From: an uncultured Pseudodesulfovibrio sp.
GTDB lineage: Bacteria; Desulfobacterota; Desulfovibrionia; Desulfovibrionales; Desulfovibrionaceae
DNA length: 64,000 nt
NCBI RefSeq assembly: GCF_963664965.1
Contig: NZ_OY761823.1
Coordinates: 1,436,001-1,500,000, forward strand
Direction of reading: 5' to 3'
Shown here: in pieces, positions 29,846 to 40,283 of the stretch
Numbering within the stretch: the first letter of the stretch is position 1
Layout of the letters: the number at the start of each line of letters is the position of its first letter
Program-made: the position numbers and the translations under genes
The notes under the pieces: model-generated
Databases searched by the model: none
The model's input: the letters and a program-made list of their open reading frames with translations, nothing else
What the model was told of the DNA's origin: nothing

Positions 29846-31516
29846 CTAGAAACGCTCGAAGTCGGAATCTTCGGCGTCCATGTCGAGTGCTACCCCTTGG
29901 TTGGAAGGAGCTGCCGGTGCGGGCGCAATCGGTTTGGGCTGCGCCCCGGCAGGCTTGCCGGGAGGAGACTTCTGTACAGTGACTGTTGATGTCGGACTGG
30001 TTCCGTGGGAGTCGATCTTGAAGAAGCGGATGGCCTGCTGCAACTGTACGGACTGGCCAGACAGTTCCTCGGCGGTAGACGCGACTTCTTCAGAGGCTGA
30101 AGCGTTTTGCTGGATGACCTTGTCGAGTTGCTGAATGGCGGCGTTGACCTGCTCGCCACCTGTGTGCTGCTCGTTGCTTGTCATCGTGATTTCCTGCACC
30201 AGTTCAGCCGTCTTGCGGATGTCCGGCACGATCTTGCCCAGCAGTTCTCCTGCTTCCTCGGCGACCTTGACGCTGGAAACCGAAAGGTCGCTGATCTCGG
30301 CTGCGGCAGTACCGCTGCGTTCGGCCAGCTTGCGTACTTCAGCCGCGACAACGGCGAAGCCCTTGCCGTGTTCTCCGGCGCGGGCGGCTTCGATTGCCGC
30401 GTTCAGTGCGAGCAGGTTGGTCTGGCGGGCAATTTCCTCGACAATGAGAATCTTGTCCGCGATCTGCTTCATTGCGTCCACGGTCTTCACGACGGCCTGT
30501 CCACCCTGTTCGGTGTCTACTGCCGCCTGATTGGTCATGGTGTTGGTGGTTTGCGCGTTCTCGGCGTTCTGGCCGATACTCGATGTCATCTCTTCCATGG
30601 ATGCGGAGACTTCCTCGACACTGGAGGCCTGCTCCGTCGCTCCCTGTGAGAGTTCGATGGCGGACGAGGCGAGTTCCTCGCTGCCTGCGGCCACCTGCTC
30701 ACTTGCTTCGCCGACCTCGCCGACGACACGGCGCAGTTCCCTGAGCATGTTCGACATGGCCTGTGAAAGCTGTCCGACTTCATCCTTGCTGCGAACCTGA
30801 ATGTCTTTTGTCAGGTCTCCGTGGGACATGCGGTTGGAAACGTCCACAGCTTCCTGAAGCGGCAGGACCATGCTGCGTACGACAAAGGTCACGAGAAGCA
30901 TGAGCAGACCCATGACGATGATGGTCGGGATCAGGATTTCCCAACGGAGGGAAGCGACCTGTGCCTCCACGTCGTCCACATAGATGCCGCTGCCGACGAT
31001 CCAGCCCCATGGGCGGTACAATTTAACAAATGAAACCTTGGGAACGTCTTCGGAAGAACCGGGCTTGGGCCATTCATAGTTGACGAAGCCCTGTCCGGAT
31101 CGCTTCGCGACCTTGACGAATTCCCGGAAGATGTAGACGCCGTTTTTATCCTTGAGTTCTCCGACATCCTTGCCTTCAAGCGAAGCTTTGGCTCCATGTG
31201 CCACGACGATATGATTGACATCGTTGATCCAGAAGTATTCGCTGCCTTGGTAGCGCATCTTCCGGATTTCCTCCATTGCCAGCTTCTGGGCCTCTTCCTT
31301 GCTGACCTTGCCGGAGGAAGCCTCTTCGCCCCAGTAATCGATGACGCTGTATGCCACTTCGACCACACTCATGGTTGCTATGCGCTTTTCCTCCATGAGA
31401 GAGTCGCCGACCACCGGGAGGAAGTATCCCATCAGTCCGGCAAGAATCAGGGCCACCGCCGTAAGGAAAATGCTCAAGACCTTGCTACGCATTCCCCAGT
31501 CTCGATACCTTTTCAT
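29846..31516 (-). CDS. Methyl-accepting chemotaxis protein with single Cache domain
   Basis: A 556-residue chemoreceptor. N-terminal helix (about 12-32), a periplasmic sCache_2-type domain to about 185 (hallmarks [19 protein letters not shown] and [18 protein letters not shown]), a second helix (about 190-215), a HAMP, and the MCP signalling domain with [20 protein letters not shown] at the tip. sCache receptors often sense small organic acids; the ligand here is unknown. GGAGG lies 7 nt before ATG. The final pentapeptide DFERF after a flexible Pro/Ala-rich tail fits the x-aromatic-x-x-aromatic CheR-tethering consensus. Confidence 0.94.
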   Translation of the reverse strand: MKRYRDWGMRSKVLSIFLTAVALILAGLMGYFLPVVGDSLMEEKRIATMSVVEVAYSVIDYWGEEASSGKVSKEEAQKLAMEEIRKMRYQGSEYFWINDVNHIVVAHGAKASLEGKDVGELKDKNGVYIFREFVKVAKRSGQGFVNYEWPKPGSSEDVPKVSFVKLYRPWGWIVGSGIYVDDVEAQVASLRWEILIPTIIVMGLLMLLVTFVVRSMVLPLQEAVDVSNRMSHGDLTKDIQVRSKDEVGQLSQAMSNMLRELRRVVGEVGEASEQVAAGSEELASSAIELSQGATEQASSVEEVSASMEEMTSSIGQNAENAQTTNTMTNQAAVDTEQGGQAVVKTVDAMKQIADKILIVEEIARQTNLLALNAAIEAARAGEHGKGFAVVAAEVRKLAERSGTAAAEISDLSVSSVKVAEEAGELLGKIVPDIRKTAELVQEITMTSNEQHTGGEQVNAAIQQLDKVIQQNASASEEVASTAEELSGQSVQLQQAIRFFKIDSHGTSPTSTVTVQKSPPGKPAGAQPKPIAPAPAAPSNQGVALDMDAEDSDFERF

Positions 31517-31730
31517 TTCCCGCCCTCCTTTGGGTACAAAATAGAATCCAATTGAAGCACTTTTTCAGTGAAGACAATTCCATTCAAAATCAGATTATCA
31601 AAAAGACTGTCTCGTTGGTATGATAAATTTACTATTTGGGGTAAATAGTCCGGGCGGGGTGTAGAAATTGCCCGCCGTGGGAAGGTGTGATAAGAACGCC
31701 GTCTTCCAGGAAACAACAGGGAGTTTCGAT

Positions 31731-33005
31731 ATGAGCGATTTGAAAAAGATGTATAGTACATTGCAGGAAGATCCGTTTCCGGCTGACCTGAAATTGACTT
31801 TGGGCGGTCAGGAACTCACATTCAGGAAACGCACGTGGGAGATCGACGGCGAAACCAAGGGGCTTCGTTACGGTGAAAATCCGGACCAGCCGGCAGCTCT
31901 TTACGAGCCGGTCGAGGGAGCGCTTGAAGTCGGCGGCGTGAAGTTTATCGGCGCAGGACAGGGACTTGTTTCCGCACTGACCGAGGAACACATGCTTCAG
32001 GCGGGCAAGCATCCCGGGAAGACGAACCTGACGGATGTGGACAATGCCCTCAATATTTTGCAGTACCTGTCGGCCAAACCGGCGGCACTGATCCTCAAGC
32101 ACAACAACCCCTGCGGCGCGGCGTGGACGGATGAAGGCGTATCCGTGGCCCTGAAGCGAGCTTTCGAGGCGGATCGAATTGCCGCATTCGGCGGGGCCGT
32201 CGTGGTCAACCGTACGCTTGATCTGGCAACGGCCGAATTGATCAATTCCGTTTATTTTGAAGTGGTTGCCGCGCCCGCCTTTGATGATGACGCTCTGGCG
32301 GAACTCAAGAAGAAAAAGAATCTGCGTATCCTCCAGATTCCCGGTATCACCGAACTTGAGACGCTCGTCCGTCAGCCGTTCCTCGACATCAAGTCGCTTT
32401 CGGACGGCGGCATGGTACTTCAGTTCTCCTTCCGCAACGCCATCCTTGATGCCGGGGATTTCCTTCCTGCCAAAACCGAGAAGGACGGCAGCGAGTTTCT
32501 TGCCCGTACTCCGACCAAGCAGGAAGCGGACGATCTGCTGTTCGCATGGGCTGTCGAAGCCGGTGTGACCTCGAACTCCGTGCTGTTTGTCCGGGACGGC
32601 GTGACTACGGCTATCGGTACCGGTGAACAGGATCGGGTGGGCTGCGTGCTTCTCGCCGTGACCAAGGCGTACATCAAGTATGCGGACCTGCTCGCGTCGA
32701 GTGAGCTCGGCAAGTCCCTGTTTGAACTCAAGCTTGCGGCTCTCAAGGACCCGGAGATGAAGGCAAAGCTCGACGACATCGAGAAGCGGACCGCCGAGGC
32801 CAAGGGTGGCCTGCCCGGTTCCGTCGTTGTCTCGGACGGCTTCTTCCCGTTCCGTGACGGTGTGGATCTGTGTATGGATCAGGGCGTGACCGCCATTGCA
32901 CAACCCGGCGGCTCCATCCGTGACTGGGAAGTGATCTCCGCCGTGAATGAAGCCACCCCGCAGGTCGCCATGGTGTTTACCGGCCAGAGGTCGTTCAAAC
33001 ACTAA
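31731..33005 (+). CDS. purH: AICAR transformylase, stand-alone (PurH C-terminal domain type)
   Basis: A 424-residue enzyme that formylates AICAR with 10-formyl-tetrahydrofolate, the penultimate step of IMP synthesis. Motifs of the transformylase part of PurH are present: LRYGENPDQPAALY, LKHNNPCGAA, AFEADRIAAFGG, SDGFFPFRDGVD, AQPGGSIRD and a final FTGQRSFKH. The N-terminal IMP cyclohydrolase domain of bifunctional PurH (about 520 residues) is missing, so ring closure must be done by another protein. ATG 31731 is chosen over an upstream in-frame start because GGGAG lies 8 nt before it and homology begins there. Lies alone between convergent chemoreceptor genes, with its own terminator. Confidence 0.9.
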   Translation: MSDLKKMYSTLQEDPFPADLKLTLGGQELTFRKRTWEIDGETKGLRYGENPDQPAALYEPVEGALEVGGVKFIGAGQGLVSALTEEHMLQAGKHPGKTNLTDVDNALNILQYLSAKPAALILKHNNPCGAAWTDEGVSVALKRAFEADRIAAFGGAVVVNRTLDLATAELINSVYFEVVAAPAFDDDALAELKKKKNLRILQIPGITELETLVRQPFLDIKSLSDGGMVLQFSFRNAILDAGDFLPAKTEKDGSEFLARTPTKQEADDLLFAWAVEAGVTSNSVLFVRDGVTTAIGTGEQDRVGCVLLAVTKAYIKYADLLASSELGKSLFELKLAALKDPEMKAKLDDIEKRTAEAKGGLPGSVVVSDGFFPFRDGVDLCMDQGVTAIAQPGGSIRDWEVISAVNEATPQVAMVFTGQRSFKH

Positions 33006-33031
33006 TCCCGACGTGAATATGAAATGAATGA

Positions 33032-33067
33032 GAGTTCGCCGGACATCTGGTCCGGCGAACTCTTTTT
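33032..33067. terminator. Intrinsic terminator after AICAR transformylase gene
   Basis: A 12-bp perfect stem, GAGTTCGCCGGA with TCCGGCGAACTC, has a 7-nt loop and six Ts after it on the plus strand. It lies between convergent genes. Confidence 0.92.
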
Positions 33068-33105
33068 TATTTGTTGACTGTCTGCGTCGAGACTGGGGAA
33101 GCGAA

Positions 33106-35088
33106 TTAGAACTTTTCGAATTCCTGATCGGCGTCATTCATGCTTATGTGAACAGGATTTACCTTGGGTGCCGAGATATGCGTGTCGGCCTGAGTGCTGT
33201 TCGGAAGCGCTGCGGTCGGTCTGGATGTGACGGTCACGCTTGAGGAGGGCAGTCTGTGTCCGGCTCCGTTGACCTTGAAGAAGGCCATGGTGTGCTGCAA
33301 CTGTTGTCCCTGAGACGAGAGTTCCTCACTCGTGGAAGCCATCTCTTCGGATGCTGAGGCATTTTGCTGGATGATGATATCAAGCTGGGTGATAGCCTGA
33401 TTGACCTGCTCCGCTCCGGCATTCTGCTCGTTGCTGGCTGCGGTAATTTCCTGAATTAGCGAAGCGGTTTTTTCAATATCCGGCACCAGAGCCTGAAGCA
33501 TTTTCCCGGCCTGTTCGGCTATGCCGACACTCGAAGCGGACAGGTCGCTGATCTCGGCGGCTGCCGTGCCTGAACGTTCTGCCAGTTTACGGACTTCTGC
33601 GGCCACAACGGCAAAGCCCTTGCCGTGTTCGCCTGCGCGGGCTGCCTCGATGGCGGCATTCAGTGCCAGAAGGTTTGTCTGGCGAGCGATTTCTTCAATG
33701 ATGGAGATTTTTTCCGCAATGCTCCTCATGGCATCGACCGTCTGGACGACAGCCGTTCCACTTTCCCTGGCATCATCAGCCGCCTTGTTGGCAAGGGCAT
33801 CCGTCTCCTTGGCGTTCTCGGCGTTCTGGCCGATATTTGCCGCCATCTCTTCCATGGAGGACGAGATCTCTTCAATGGATGCGGCTTGTTCGGTCGCCCC
33901 CTGTGACAGGCTCTGGGAAGCTGCGGAAAGTTCTTCGCTTCCTGCTGCGACATTGGCTGTAGCATTCCCTACATCCGCCACGATCGCCTGAAGTTTGATG
34001 ACCATGTTGTTGAGGGCCGATGCCAGTATACCTATTTCGTCTTTTTGTTGAATATCCAGTGTTTTGGTAAAATCTCCATCTGCCATTTCTTCGGCAAAGG
34101 TGACCCCCTTGGCGATAGGCCCTGTTATGGAGAAGGTCAGGAAGATGGCAGCAGCCAGACCTATTGCGATGGCAATGCCGGAAGTGGACAGGCTCATTGC
34201 GTTGGCACTGCTGATCTTATCCAGCATTTCAGCTTTCTGGTCCGCACGCGCTGCGTGACAGATTTCGGCTGCCTTGTGTGCGGAATTGACCATGGCTTTT
34301 TCGGCAGAGACCTGCTTGTTCATGCAGTCGACAAGATGACTGAATCCGCCCTGATATTTGAGCAATGACTCTTTCACCAGCTTGAGTTGCTTCAGGTCTC
34401 TTTCGTTCGTGAAGCGTGACTCAAGGTCACTGACCAGCGTAAATATTTTTTTCAGGCTTTCCTTGTTCTGAGTCAGGTATTTTTTGTCGAGCCAGAGAGC
34501 GTAATCCTTCTCATCCTTGCGGGCGTTAAGGAACCACTTTATCATGCGGTTGGCGTCATCAGCCTTTGTCAGTTTGTCTTGCAGCCTTGCGTGTGTTGCG
34601 GTCCCGGACATGAACAGTTCAGAGAAGTGTTCTTTCTGGGTGGCCCGCAGGTCTTCAGTCTCTTGCAGGGCTATTCTGGCTTCTCTCCTCATTGTCGCCA
34701 TGGCCTGCTCTTTCTGTTTTTCCAGACTGAGATAATTGGAGAACCATTTTTCATATTCTCTGACTGCTGCGGTGACTTCCAGCATCTGTTCCTTGTTCGC
34801 CTTATTGTTGAATTTCTCGCGTGTTATTTCGGCTTGTTCGTATATCTTTTTCAGGATTTCTTGATGCTGTTTCAGGGAACTCGTATCTTTTCGGATCATG
34901 AAGTTCTTTTCCTGAACCCGTGTTTCATCAATGAGTCGAACAAGGCGGTTGACATCGTCCGCCTTGTCTACACGATCCTGAATGTGTTCCATTCCGTTGT
35001 ATCCAATAAAGGTAACAAGCGCGGTTAGCAGTAAGATCGTGCCGAAGCCTATTCCCAGCTTGACCCCGATCCGTAGGTTGTTGAACAT
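33106..35088 (-). CDS. Methyl-accepting chemotaxis protein, helical sensor domain (paralogue 1)
   Basis: A 660-residue chemoreceptor. Membrane helix about 9-30, a long all-helical periplasmic domain of about 250 residues (HBM/four-helix type, starting [20 protein letters not shown]), a second helix (about 305-325), a HAMP and the MCP output hairpin. The C-terminus ends EFEKF, a likely CheR-tethering pentapeptide. Start is set at ATG 35088, 4 nt after a perfect GGAGG; an upstream in-frame ATG lacks a site. It is a close paralogue of the next receptor at 35557: the two share length, architecture and an almost identical signalling half, while sensor domains differ more. Ligand unknown. Confidence 0.93.
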   Translation of the reverse strand: MFNNLRIGVKLGIGFGTILLLTALVTFIGYNGMEHIQDRVDKADDVNRLVRLIDETRVQEKNFMIRKDTSSLKQHQEILKKIYEQAEITREKFNNKANKEQMLEVTAAVREYEKWFSNYLSLEKQKEQAMATMRREARIALQETEDLRATQKEHFSELFMSGTATHARLQDKLTKADDANRMIKWFLNARKDEKDYALWLDKKYLTQNKESLKKIFTLVSDLESRFTNERDLKQLKLVKESLLKYQGGFSHLVDCMNKQVSAEKAMVNSAHKAAEICHAARADQKAEMLDKISSANAMSLSTSGIAIAIGLAAAIFLTFSITGPIAKGVTFAEEMADGDFTKTLDIQQKDEIGILASALNNMVIKLQAIVADVGNATANVAAGSEELSAASQSLSQGATEQAASIEEISSSMEEMAANIGQNAENAKETDALANKAADDARESGTAVVQTVDAMRSIAEKISIIEEIARQTNLLALNAAIEAARAGEHGKGFAVVAAEVRKLAERSGTAAAEISDLSASSVGIAEQAGKMLQALVPDIEKTASLIQEITAASNEQNAGAEQVNQAITQLDIIIQQNASASEEMASTSEELSSQGQQLQHTMAFFKVNGAGHRLPSSSVTVTSRPTAALPNSTQADTHISAPKVNPVHISMNDADQEFEKF

Positions 35089-35100
35089 GATTCCTCCCAT

Positions 35101-35481
35101 GCATGTTTAAAAAAATAAAAGTACACACAGATACACCTGGTCAGTCTGGTGATCAAGATGTAACCATCTGGTATATAAAGTTATAATCGGTTGGCAGTAT
35201 GGAGGAACTGTGGGCGGAATGAACAATAAGATACATGCTGCTTCAGGCAGTGGGGGTGTTTGTCTTTTTTTTGTTTAAGAATGTAAAATTGCTGCGTTTT
35301 GTTGTGGTTTTCGAGTTGTTTTTTTTTGGGATTATGTAGTTTGGCGTTACGCGCTGTTCCCGTTTCGGCGGCTTCGTTCATAGTTGAAAATTCCCCTGAT
35401 TGTCATGAGTGTATCCCGCAGATGTCATGGGGCATCAGGGAGCAGTCGCTCAGGCGTTCAACCGGATGAAAAATAAATGAA
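35101..35481. other. AT-rich intergenic region between two chemoreceptor genes
   Basis: About 380 bp between the paralogous receptor genes, presumably with the promoter for the receptor at 33106. A minus-strand pair TTGATC and TATCTG 17 bp apart is possible but weak. Poly-T and poly-A runs occur near 35260-35330. A 66-codon minus-strand frame here is AT-rich, lacks a ribosome-binding site and was not accepted. Confidence 0.35.
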
Positions 35482-35518
35482 GAAGAGCCTGCCGGGACAG
35501 TTGCCCGACAGACTCTTC
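35482..35518 (-). terminator. Terminator of chemoreceptor paralogue 2
   Basis: An imperfect stem of GAAGAG, CTG and CGGG blocks pairing with CCCG, CAG and CTCTTC, followed on the minus strand by a T-rich tract (TTCATTTATTTTT). It lies 39 nt beyond the stop of the receptor at 35557. Confidence 0.75.
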
Positions 35519-35556
35519 CTTGTTTCGTACTGTTTTATCTAGTGAGGTTGTTTTGC

Positions 35557-37539
35557 TCAGAATCTTTCGAAGTCCTGCTCGGCATCATCCAGATTCAGGT
35601 GGATGGTGGCCGTCTCCGGGGCCGTTTCACGGCTGTCTCCATTGTTGCCGTGGGGCAGGGCGGCAACCGGTCTTGACGTGACGGTCACGCTTGAGGATGG
35701 CAGCCGGTGTCCGGCTCCGTTGACCTTGAAGAAGGCCATGGTGTGCTGCAACTGCTGTCCCTGAGACGAGAGCTCTTCACTTGTGGAGGCCATTTCTTCG
35801 GAAGCGGAGGCGTTTTGCTGGATGACGAGATCAAGCTGGCTGATGGCCTGATTGATCTGTTCCGCACCGGCATGCTGTTCGTTGCTTGATGCTGTTATTT
35901 CCTGAACCAGTGCTGCGGTCTTTTCGATGTCCGGCACCAATGCATCAAGCATGTTACCGGCCTGTTCGGCTATGCCCACGCTGGATTCGGACAGGTCGCT
36001 GATCTCCGAGGCTGCGGTTCCCGAACGTTCCGCCAATTGGCGCACTTCAGCAGCCACGACGGCAAAGCCCTTGCCGTGCTCGCCCGCCCGTGCCGCTTCG
36101 ATGGCAGCGTTGAGCGCCAACAGGTTCGTCTGGCGTGCGATTTCTTCGATGATGGATATCTTTTCCGCAATGCTCTTCATGGCTTCAACGGTCTGGCTTA
36201 CGGCGGTTCCGCTTTCCTTGGCGTCGATAGCGGCCTTGTTGGCAAGAGAATCCGTTTCCTTGGCATTCTCGGCATTCTGGCTGATGTTCGCCGCCATCTG
36301 TTCCATTGAGGAGGAGACTTCCTCGATGGACGAAGCCTGTTCCGTGGCCCCCTGTGAGAGGCTCTCGGATGAAGCGGAAAGCTCTTCGCTTCCTGCTGCG
36401 ACGTTGTCAGTGGCGTTCCCGACGTCCGCAACGACTGATTGAAGCTTCAGAACCATGTCGTTGAGAGCCGATGCCAATACGCCGATTTCGTCTTTCTGGT
36501 GTATGTCCAGTGTCTTGGTGAAGTCGCCTTCAGCCATTTCCGCGGCAAACCGGACGCCCATGGCAATGGGCCGGGTTATGGCGAGGGTAAGGAAGATGGC
36601 GGCGGCCAGACCGATTGCGATGGCGATACCGGAAGTGGATAGGCTCATGATGGTGGCATTGGTCATCCTCGCGAGCATGTCGGCCTTTTGTTCCGCCCGA
36701 GCGGTGCGGCAGACTTCGTCGGCTTTTCGTGCAGCCTCGACCATGGCCTTTTCGGAAACGACCTGTTCATTCATGAAAGTCGTGAACTGGTTGAATCCCT
36801 CCTGATATCCTGTCAGGGCTTTCTTCACTACGCCCAATTGCGCGATGTTGGTCCTGCTGTTGAAACGTGACTCCATGTCATTGGCCAGTGCGAAGATCTT
36901 TTGGAGCGATTCCGCGTTCATGGTCAGATATTTTTCATCGGAGGAGATGATGAATTCCTTCTCATTCTTGCGGGCATCAATGAACCATTTGATCATGCGG
37001 TTCGCGTCGTCCGCCTTTGTCAGCTTGTCTTCAAGCTCGGCCTGTGTTGCGGTTCCCGATTCGAACAGGGCGGAAAACTGTTTTTTCTGATCGGCGCGCA
37101 ATGCTTCTGTTTCGCTCAGCGCAGTTCTTGCTTCGCTCCGCATGGTCTCCATGGCCTGATTCTTTTTCTCTTCCAGATTGAGATAGATGGAGAATTGGTT
37201 TTCATATTCCTTGACGGCGGCGATGACAGCGGCCATCTGGTCCTTGTTGGCCTGCCGTTGAAATTTGTCACTCGTCGCGGTTGCCTGCTCATACAGTTTG
37301 CTCAGTGTTTCCTGATGCTGCTTCAAGGAACTTGAGTCCTTTCGAAGCATGAAGTTTTTTTCCTGTACCCGGCCTTCCACGATAAACCGGACAAGGCGGT
37401 TGACATCATCCGCCTTGTCTACCCGGTCTTCGACGTGCTGCATCCCGTTGTAGCCGATGATCGCGACCACTGCGGTCAGCAGTAATACGATTCCGAATCC
37501 GATTCCCAATTTTACTCCAAGACGCATGTTGTTGAGCAT
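35557..37539 (-). CDS. Methyl-accepting chemotaxis protein, helical sensor domain (paralogue 2)
   Basis: A 660-residue chemoreceptor with the same plan as its neighbour: helix, about 250-residue helical periplasmic domain ([18 protein letters not shown]), helix, HAMP, MCP output. The tip [20 protein letters not shown] and the segment [20 protein letters not shown] are shared almost unchanged with paralogue 1, also at DNA level. It ends DFERF, an x-aromatic-x-x-aromatic CheR-tethering motif. Start at ATG 37539 follows GGAGG by 4 nt. Tandem duplication followed by divergence of the sensor half, perhaps with gene conversion of the signalling half, explains the pair. Confidence 0.93.
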   Translation of the reverse strand: MLNNMRLGVKLGIGFGIVLLLTAVVAIIGYNGMQHVEDRVDKADDVNRLVRFIVEGRVQEKNFMLRKDSSSLKQHQETLSKLYEQATATSDKFQRQANKDQMAAVIAAVKEYENQFSIYLNLEEKKNQAMETMRSEARTALSETEALRADQKKQFSALFESGTATQAELEDKLTKADDANRMIKWFIDARKNEKEFIISSDEKYLTMNAESLQKIFALANDMESRFNSRTNIAQLGVVKKALTGYQEGFNQFTTFMNEQVVSEKAMVEAARKADEVCRTARAEQKADMLARMTNATIMSLSTSGIAIAIGLAAAIFLTLAITRPIAMGVRFAAEMAEGDFTKTLDIHQKDEIGVLASALNDMVLKLQSVVADVGNATDNVAAGSEELSASSESLSQGATEQASSIEEVSSSMEQMAANISQNAENAKETDSLANKAAIDAKESGTAVSQTVEAMKSIAEKISIIEEIARQTNLLALNAAIEAARAGEHGKGFAVVAAEVRQLAERSGTAASEISDLSESSVGIAEQAGNMLDALVPDIEKTAALVQEITASSNEQHAGAEQINQAISQLDLVIQQNASASEEMASTSEELSSQGQQLQHTMAFFKVNGAGHRLPSSSVTVTSRPVAALPHGNNGDSRETAPETATIHLNLDDAEQDFERF

Positions 37540-37778
37540 GATTCCTCCTGGGTATGTCAAAATATGAATATTTAATCAGTTAACGCATATGAAGTGGCGG
37601 GTAATCTGTAAATGCAAATTTGAAGATTATAACGGCGGAATGATATGGAGTTGGATTTTATGGGCGTACGAGTATGGTCTCCCGGATGGGGAAGGTTGTA
37701 ATGCCCCCGGAATTATGGGGAAATGGTCTATGGTCGGAGGGAGGACCGTTCGAAAGGGATCGGCAGAACTGACTGCTT

Positions 37779-38087
37779 CTAACTGGCTTGATCGGGTTGT
37801 TTTCGAAGCGTTCTGCGGTAGCGGAGTTTCAGCACGAGTACGATTCCTGCGAGCAGCAGGGTGATGCCGTTGGTGAGTATCAGTGAGATGGATTTGACAA
37901 AAAGGCCGTAAACGAGCCACAAGGCTACCCCGGTGCACAGAAGCAGGTACATGCGAAGGGATATGTCTGCCACGGATTTTGTCCGCCATGTGTGGACGAC
38001 TTGCGGAACGAAAGATGCCGTGGTGCAGAACCCTGCGAGTATGCCGATGATTTCCATTGATGCACGAGTCATGTTTTGACCGTACAT
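37779..38087 (-). CDS. SemiSWEET-type PQ-loop small transporter
   Basis: A 102-residue protein with three hydrophobic helices and one PQ-loop (SFVPQVVHTWRTKSVADIS). This is the half-size arrangement of bacterial SemiSWEETs, which dimerise to form a sugar transporter. The body begins MEIIGILAGFCTTASF; the listed start ATG 38087 gives ten extra residues, and ATG 38072 or 38057 are equally possible because none has a good ribosome-binding site. Located alone between a receptor gene and the divergent RNB nuclease gene. Substrate is unknown. Confidence 0.8.
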   Translation of the reverse strand: MYGQNMTRASMEIIGILAGFCTTASFVPQVVHTWRTKSVADISLRMYLLLCTGVALWLVYGLFVKSISLILTNGITLLLAGIVLVLKLRYRRTLRKQPDQAS

Positions 38088-38165
38088 TGACCATCTTACC
38101 CTGACAACCGTTTCGTGATAGGAAGACGTTTCACTTCTTTTTCATAAAAGCTAAAGTAGATATAC

Positions 38166-40220
38166 ATGGCCAAAAAAACCGTATTCAGTCCCAGTGTCCG
38201 CCCCGGTACGGTGGTGGAATTCATGCATGGCGATCAGCCCCAGCTTGCATGGGTCCTTGAGGAATCCGCAGGCAGGCTCAGAATTCTGACCATCAACCGA
38301 AAGGAAATGAAACTGCCCGCCGCGCGGTTGCTTCCGTGGTTCGGTCCAGTGCGCGATAGCGATACCAACCGGCAGGGGATACAAGATATTCTCAATGCCC
38401 ATCAGGAACGGCGCGGCGAGATACAGGCCGGTATTGACGTCATGGAGCTCTGGGAACTGGCACAGGGTGAGCTTGATACCGCACCGCTTTCATGGTTTGC
38501 GGACCTGCTTTTCGAGGAATCCGGTCCCGATGAGATTGCCGCGCTCGGACGCGCCATGCTTTCCGCCAAGACGCATTTCAAGTTCCGTCCGCCGAATTTC
38601 GAGATATGGCCCGAAGAAAAGGTCGAACTGCGTTTGCGCCAAAAGGCAGAGGAAAAGGAACGCGAGGCGGTCACATCCGCCGGACAGACGCTGCTCAAGG
38701 AGCTGTGGACCGCTTACAGTCAAGGGCGAAAGCCCCGGCTTCCCGTGTTCGAAGATGAACTGAAAGCGCGGCTTGAGTTGCTTCTCAGGCACAAGGTCGC
38801 AGGGAATCTCGATGAAGTGGAGCAGAAAATCTGGACAGCCATCAGCAAGGGGTTGCCGGATGTGCCGCATATCGCCCTGCTGCTTGCTCAGGCTTGGGGT
38901 GTCCTGCCGCCGCACCACAATTACCTGCTCGACGAGGCCGAGTATGAGTGGGGAGATGTATGGTGGGAATCCTTTTCCAATGAAATCGATGAAATAGAGA
39001 CGGCTTTTTCCAATCAGGTCGGCGAGATCGAGTCCGATGAATTCATCAGTATCGACGCCTCGACCACCCGTGATATTGACGACGCCTTTCTCATGAAAAA
39101 GGACGGCGATGACTATGTGCTGTCCATTGCCCTTGCACGGCCTGATGCTCACTGGACCTTTGGTTCTCCGTTTGACCGGGTGATCGCGCACCGCGCCACA
39201 AGCTTGTACCTGCCTGAGGGTACGGCGCACATGATGCCCGAGAAACTCGGCACAGGATTGTACAGCCTGCTTGCCGGTGAAAAGCGTCCTGTTCTCATTG
39301 CTGAATTTCGTCTGGATAGTGACGGGAAACTGTTGTCCACCACGCCGCGTGAGGCATGGATAACGGTCAAGGCCAATATCACTTATGAGGCTGCGGATGC
39401 CGCCATCGAATCCGGGAGCGATGAGTCGCTGGTTCTGGCTTACCAGTTGGCGGAGCAGCTCATTGAACGCCGTATCAGCGACGGAGCCTGCGTCATCCGC
39501 AAGCCCGAGCCTGTGGTTTCGGTGGATGGCGAAGGCGCGCAGTCGGCTGTGAGCATAACCCTCAAGGAGCCGTGCCCCCTGTCCGAACTCGTCATCAGTG
39601 AGTTCATGATTCTTGCGAATTCCGGCCTTGCCTTGTGGGCAAAGGAAAATGATGTGCCGTTGCTGCATCGTACGCAGGATATCGCGCTGCCGCAGGAGTC
39701 CGCAGGAATATTCACGGAACCCGCGGCGATTCTCCGTGCCGTCAAACTGCTGCTGCCGCCGATTCTGGAAACCACACCCAAGCGTCATGCTGCCCTTGGC
39801 GTGCCTGCTTATGCGCCCATCACGTCACCGTTGCGCCGTTACACCGACTTTATCAATATGTCGCAGGTCTGTTCGTACCTGAATGAAGGGGAGCCGCGCC
39901 TTGACCGGGATGATCTGGATCATCTTGCGGTCAATCTCGGCATGCGTATCAAGGATGTCGGCGCGGTACAGCGTTTCCGTCCGCGTTACTGGAAACTCGT
40001 CTACCTCGCCAAGCAGCGAAAATCCTTCCAGTCTGCCGTGATAGTGGATGATAACGGCTCCATGGCGACCCTTGCTATGCCGCATCTGCAAATCAACGTG
40101 CGTGCGCCCAAAAAGATGCTGGGCGACAAACTGTATCCCGGTCAGCGGTTCCAGATCAATTTTTCTCGCGTCGATCCGCTCACCAACGAGATCAAGATTG
40201 CCGAGGCGCTGGAAGAGTAA
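38166..40220 (+). CDS. RNB-domain exoribonuclease (RNase II/R family)
   Basis: A 684-residue protein. A small N-terminal beta domain (VRPGTVVEFMHGDQPQLAWVLE) and a charged helical region lead to the RNB catalytic core (about 290-600). This has the Mg-binding aspartate cluster in ISIDASTTRDIDDAF and the PITSPLRRYTDFI substrate-channel motif. A short beta domain resembling S1 ends the protein. RNB enzymes degrade RNA 3' to 5' processively. It differs from E. coli RNase II and R in its N-terminal part and is closer to the RNase II-like group of deltaproteobacteria. Single gene with its own terminator. Confidence 0.88.
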   Translation: MAKKTVFSPSVRPGTVVEFMHGDQPQLAWVLEESAGRLRILTINRKEMKLPAARLLPWFGPVRDSDTNRQGIQDILNAHQERRGEIQAGIDVMELWELAQGELDTAPLSWFADLLFEESGPDEIAALGRAMLSAKTHFKFRPPNFEIWPEEKVELRLRQKAEEKEREAVTSAGQTLLKELWTAYSQGRKPRLPVFEDELKARLELLLRHKVAGNLDEVEQKIWTAISKGLPDVPHIALLLAQAWGVLPPHHNYLLDEAEYEWGDVWWESFSNEIDEIETAFSNQVGEIESDEFISIDASTTRDIDDAFLMKKDGDDYVLSIALARPDAHWTFGSPFDRVIAHRATSLYLPEGTAHMMPEKLGTGLYSLLAGEKRPVLIAEFRLDSDGKLLSTTPREAWITVKANITYEAADAAIESGSDESLVLAYQLAEQLIERRISDGACVIRKPEPVVSVDGEGAQSAVSITLKEPCPLSELVISEFMILANSGLALWAKENDVPLLHRTQDIALPQESAGIFTEPAAILRAVKLLLPPILETTPKRHAALGVPAYAPITSPLRRYTDFINMSQVCSYLNEGEPRLDRDDLDHLAVNLGMRIKDVGAVQRFRPRYWKLVYLAKQRKSFQSAVIVDDNGSMATLAMPHLQINVRAPKKMLGDKLYPGQRFQINFSRVDPLTNEIKIAEALEE

Positions 40221-40242
40221 AGCGTCCGGTAGATGGAATTGG

Positions 40243-40282
40243 AAACGGCAGGCTGTCCTGATGGACGGCCTGCCGTTTTTTT
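40243..40282 (+). terminator. Intrinsic terminator after RNB nuclease gene
   Basis: AAACGGCAGGC pairs with GCCTGCCGTTT around a 14-nt loop, followed by four more Ts. It also lies just past the stop of the convergent glycosyltransferase gene. Confidence 0.9.
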
Positions 40283-40283
40283 G

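Noticed and set aside
35181..35381. 66-codon minus-strand frame between the two chemoreceptor genes.
   Set aside because: AT-rich, no ribosome-binding site, Lys/His-rich product without pattern; it is better explained as promoter-region DNA.
37627..38094. 155-codon frame overlapping the SemiSWEET gene in another phase.
   Set aside because: Conflicts with a recognisable PQ-loop protein and has no features of its own.
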